Origin: Desulfobacterales bacterium
GTDB lineage: Bacteria; Desulfobacterota; DSM-4660; Desulfatiglandales; JALVZP01
DNA length: 7,002 bases
Assembly (NCBI GenBank): GCA_027037575.1
Contig: JALVZP010000182.1
Span: forward strand, 1,829-8,830
Reading direction: 5' to 3'
Both the position numbers and the translations under genes were made by a program. Positions 4,897 to 7,002 of the stretch are shown piece after piece. Under the pieces are notes generated by a model that did no database searches, was not told the DNA's origin, and was given only the letters and a program-made list of their open reading frames with translations. Positions within the stretch are counted from its first letter, which is position 1. Each line of letters starts with the position of its first letter.

Positions 4897-7002
4897 TCAG
4901 CCAAAGATGATCTCTATATCCTCCTCATCCAGGTATTTTAGAGTGGAAAGATCAGATGAGATGAGCTCCTTGAATAGATGTTCCTTTTTCTTTTGCAAAA
5001 GCAGGATCTTCTCCTCTATTGTGCCCTTTGCAATAAGCTTAAAACTAAATATGGTATTTTTCTGACCAATTCTGTGTGTGCGATCTATTGCCTGTGTTTC
5101 TGCACTTATATTCCACCAGGGATCATATATAAAGACCATATCAGCAGCAGTTAGATTAAGTCCTAATCCTCCTGTCTTCAATGTAAGGATAAATGCCTTA
5201 TATCTTGGATTTTCCTGAAACTCCTTTACAAGCCTTCCCCTTTCTCTTGTGGATCCTGTCATTACCAGAAATTCTATTCCTTCTCTTTTAAGGTCTTCTG
5301 AAATAATCTCTACTGCACTGAGGAAGTTTGTGAATATAAGTACTTTGTGCTCATTTTCTATTGCCTCTTTTACCTTATCAATAAGTATATTTCTCTTTGA
5401 AGATCTGATTATTCCATTGCTCTTTACTTCTGGAACAGTTGCAATCTGCCTGAGCTCTGTTAATGCCTGAAATATAAAGAATTGACTCCTTTTTATCCCT
5501 TCAGAAGAGACATGTTCCTTTATAAGCTTATAAAAAAATCGTCTTCTCTCTTCATATAATGATGCCTGATCCTTGTTTAACTCCACATATATCACCTGAT
5601 CTATCTTATCTGGCAGCTCCTTTAATACATCCTTCTTTGTTCTTCTAAGGATAAATGGATATATCTTCTTCCTTAATTCTTCTAATGCCTCTAAGTCGTT
5701 TTCCCTCTGTATTGGAAAGAGATATCTCTCCCTAAATTCCTTGAGAGAGGGAAACATGGAGGGGTTGAGGAAGCGGAATAGGGAGTAGAGTTCTAATAGA
5801 TTGTTTTCTATTGGTGTTCCACTTAAGGCAAAGCGATGCCCTGAATCTATAAGACATACTGCCTTTGATATCTGAGATTCTGGATTCTTTATCTGCTGTG
5901 ATTCATCAAGAACAATTGTATCAAATCTATATTCCTTCAGCTTTTCTATATCCTGTCTGAGTGTTGCATAAGAGGTAATAATTACCTTATGTCTCAATGC
6001 CTCTTCTATGTCCCTTTCTTTTCCATAGTAGATAAAGTAGTCTATCTCAGGTGAGAATTTCTTTATCTCCTCTTCCCAGTTAAAGATAAGGCTCTTTGGA
6101 ACAACTATAAGCACAGGATCCTTTATCTTTTCATAAATTAGTTTGATCAGGGAAATTATCTGAAGTGTCTTTCCCAATCCCATGTCATCTGCCAGGCATC
6201 CTCCAAGCCTGTTATCATAGAGATACTTTAACCATTTTACACCATAGAGCTGATATGGCCTTAATGGAAGAGATAAAGAAATATCCAAATCTTGTATTTG
6301 ATTAAAACCAAGAAATACCTCTTTTACTTTACTGAAGGAAAAATCCCTTTTCCTTTCTTCTAAGAGATCTTCTATAAGGGGAAGATCAAAGAAAGAGATC
6401 TTAATCCCCTTTTTAACCCGTCTAAATACCTTTTCAAGCCTTTTTATCAAAACCTTGTCTACAATTCCCTTTTCACCTGTTTTAAGCGGAATATAACCAT
6501 ATCTTTTATATTCATTTAAGAATTTCTCCAAGGAATATTCTTCATCTTCTATGACTATACTTGCATCTCCTTCCAAGAAATCTATTCCATAGCTTACATT
6601 AAGCCTGAGTTTTGGATTTAATGGTCTGAATCCATAAGATAAAAGATTTTTTGAGCCAAATATATCAAATTTATTGGATATATCAGGGAGGCATTCTGCT
6701 ATAAACTTTCTTGCAAGCCTTTCCTCTATAATAAAAGTCTCTTCATTCTGAATAAATCCTTCTTCTATATGATTGGACTTTTTTATCTTCTTTAAAATGG
6801 ATGAAATACTATCTATATAGGGAGAAAGATCATTTTTTTTTACTGGATAAACTTGTATTTCCTTTTTTTCATCATCTATCTTTGAAAAAAAGGAAAATAA
6901 GGGAGGAAATTTCTCTTTCATACCCTTTAAGGAATAACCCAATCTTATTATCAGATTCTTAAATTCATCTACCTCCTCTAAGTAAATAGCAGAAATAGCC
7001 TT
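4897..7002 (-). CDS. SNF2-family DEAD/DEAH-box ATPase (helicase-like), N-terminus outside window
   Basis: The frame has no stop between the window edge and the TGA at 4897, giving 701 visible residues. A TTG at 6942 could serve as a start, but the frame stays open for 20 more codons to base 7002, so the gene is most likely cut by the edge. SNF2 proteins are ATP-driven double-stranded DNA translocases that remodel protein-DNA complexes; the target of this one is unknown. Numbering from the first visible codon: a weakly recognisable N-terminal region (about 1-240); LRPYQLYGVKWL 247-258; Walker A in DDMGLGKT 272-279; Walker B variant DESQ 366-369; motif III SGTP 394-397; RecA-like lobe 2 with LKTGGLGLNLTAAD 608-621 and the arginine-finger motif DRTHRIGQ 640-647. 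All ATPase motifs are intact. The N-terminal part may match the SNF2-associated region of large bacterial members, which often also carry a SWIM zinc finger further upstream; this cannot be seen here. The gene lies just upstream of the chaperone promoter but has no evident functional link to it. Confidence 0.95.
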   Translation of the reverse strand, partial: KAISAIYLEEVDEFKNLIIRLGYSLKGMKEKFPPLFSFFSKIDDEKKEIQVYPVKKNDLSPYIDSISSILKKIKKSNHIEEGFIQNEETFIIEERLARKFIAECLPDISNKFDIFGSKNLLSYGFRPLNPKLRLNVSYGIDFLEGDASIVIEDEEYSLEKFLNEYKRYGYIPLKTGEKGIVDKVLIKRLEKVFRRVKKGIKISFFDLPLIEDLLEERKRDFSFSKVKEVFLGFNQIQDLDISLSLPLRPYQLYGVKWLKYLYDNRLGGCLADDMGLGKTLQIISLIKLIYEKIKDPVLIVVPKSLIFNWEEEIKKFSPEIDYFIYYGKERDIEEALRHKVIITSYATLRQDIEKLKEYRFDTIVLDESQQIKNPESQISKAVCLIDSGHRFALSGTPIENNLLELYSLFRFLNPSMFPSLKEFRERYLFPIQRENDLEALEELRKKIYPFILRRTKKDVLKELPDKIDQVIYVELNKDQASLYEERRRFFYKLIKEHVSSEGIKRSQFFIFQALTELRQIATVPEVKSNGIIRSSKRNILIDKVKEAIENEHKVLIFTNFLSAVEIISEDLKREGIEFLVMTGSTRERGRLVKEFQENPRYKAFILTLKTGGLGLNLTAADMVFIYDPWWNISAETQAIDRTHRIGQKNTIFSFKLIAKGTIEEKILLLQKKKEHLFKELISSDLSTLKYLDEEDIEIIFG
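4907..4916 (-). repeat. Direct repeat copy 1, at the end of the SNF2 gene
   Basis: TAGAGATCAT on the minus strand is the same 10 bases as the copy in the promoter spacer. With its flank it contains a short dyad, AGAT-C-ATCT. It also encodes residues near the SNF2 C-terminus, so its base choice is partly constrained by the protein. Confidence 0.35.

Noticed and set aside
4871..5470. Plus-strand open frames (4871-5065 and 5249-5470) opposite the SNF2 C-terminal half
   Set aside because: Both are antisense to conserved SNF2 helicase motifs and have a composition expected from reverse reading.
4897..7002. SNF2 protein as part of a phage-defence system
   Set aside because: None of the partner genes of known defence systems is in the window; the visible neighbours are housekeeping chaperone genes.

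Overview
The window holds five genes, all on the minus strand, with almost no spare DNA. In transcription order (from high to low coordinates) they are: the C-terminal part of a large SNF2-family DNA translocase/helicase (5' end beyond base 7002); a zinc-finger-less, CbpA-type DnaJ co-chaperone; a small CbpM-type chaperone modulator; the ClpB disaggregase; and the front part of a secreted HtrA/DegP-type serine protease (3' end beyond base 1).

Region by region: 4897-7002 is the SNF2 protein, open at the window edge. 4829-4896 is the only real intergenic gap. It carries a good sigma70-like promoter (TTGACA, 16-base spacer, TATTTT) that starts 8 bases after the SNF2 stop codon. A perfect 10-base direct repeat has one copy between the promoter boxes and one in the end of the SNF2 gene. 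842-4828 holds cbpA, cbpM and clpB, separated by 2 and 13 bases. htrA starts inside the last codons of clpB (20-base overlap) and runs off the window at base 1. No terminator-like hairpin, RNA gene, mobile element or CRISPR array was seen.

The four genes cbpA-cbpM-clpB-htrA look like one protein-quality-control operon. The J-protein would recruit DnaK (not encoded here) to misfolded clients, CbpM would restrain or tune the J-protein, ClpB would pull aggregates apart together with DnaK, and HtrA would degrade or refold damaged proteins outside the cytoplasmic membrane. Each gene has a recognisable Shine-Dalgarno sequence, and the close spacing suggests translational coupling. The SNF2 gene is probably a separate unit, although read-through is possible because no terminator separates them.

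Organism: the DNA is AT-rich (roughly 40% GC by eye), and the coding strand is purine-rich with many AAG/AGG/GAG/ATA codons. The proteins are rich in Lys and Glu, which would fit a moderately thermophilic bacterium. A CbpA-CbpM-ClpB-HtrA set is reminiscent of Gram-negative lineages such as Nitrospirota or the former Deltaproteobacteria, but this placement is an inference and is weak. The genes themselves belong to well-known families. I do not see a new kind of system here; the more interesting points are the compact regulatory region and the operon arrangement.
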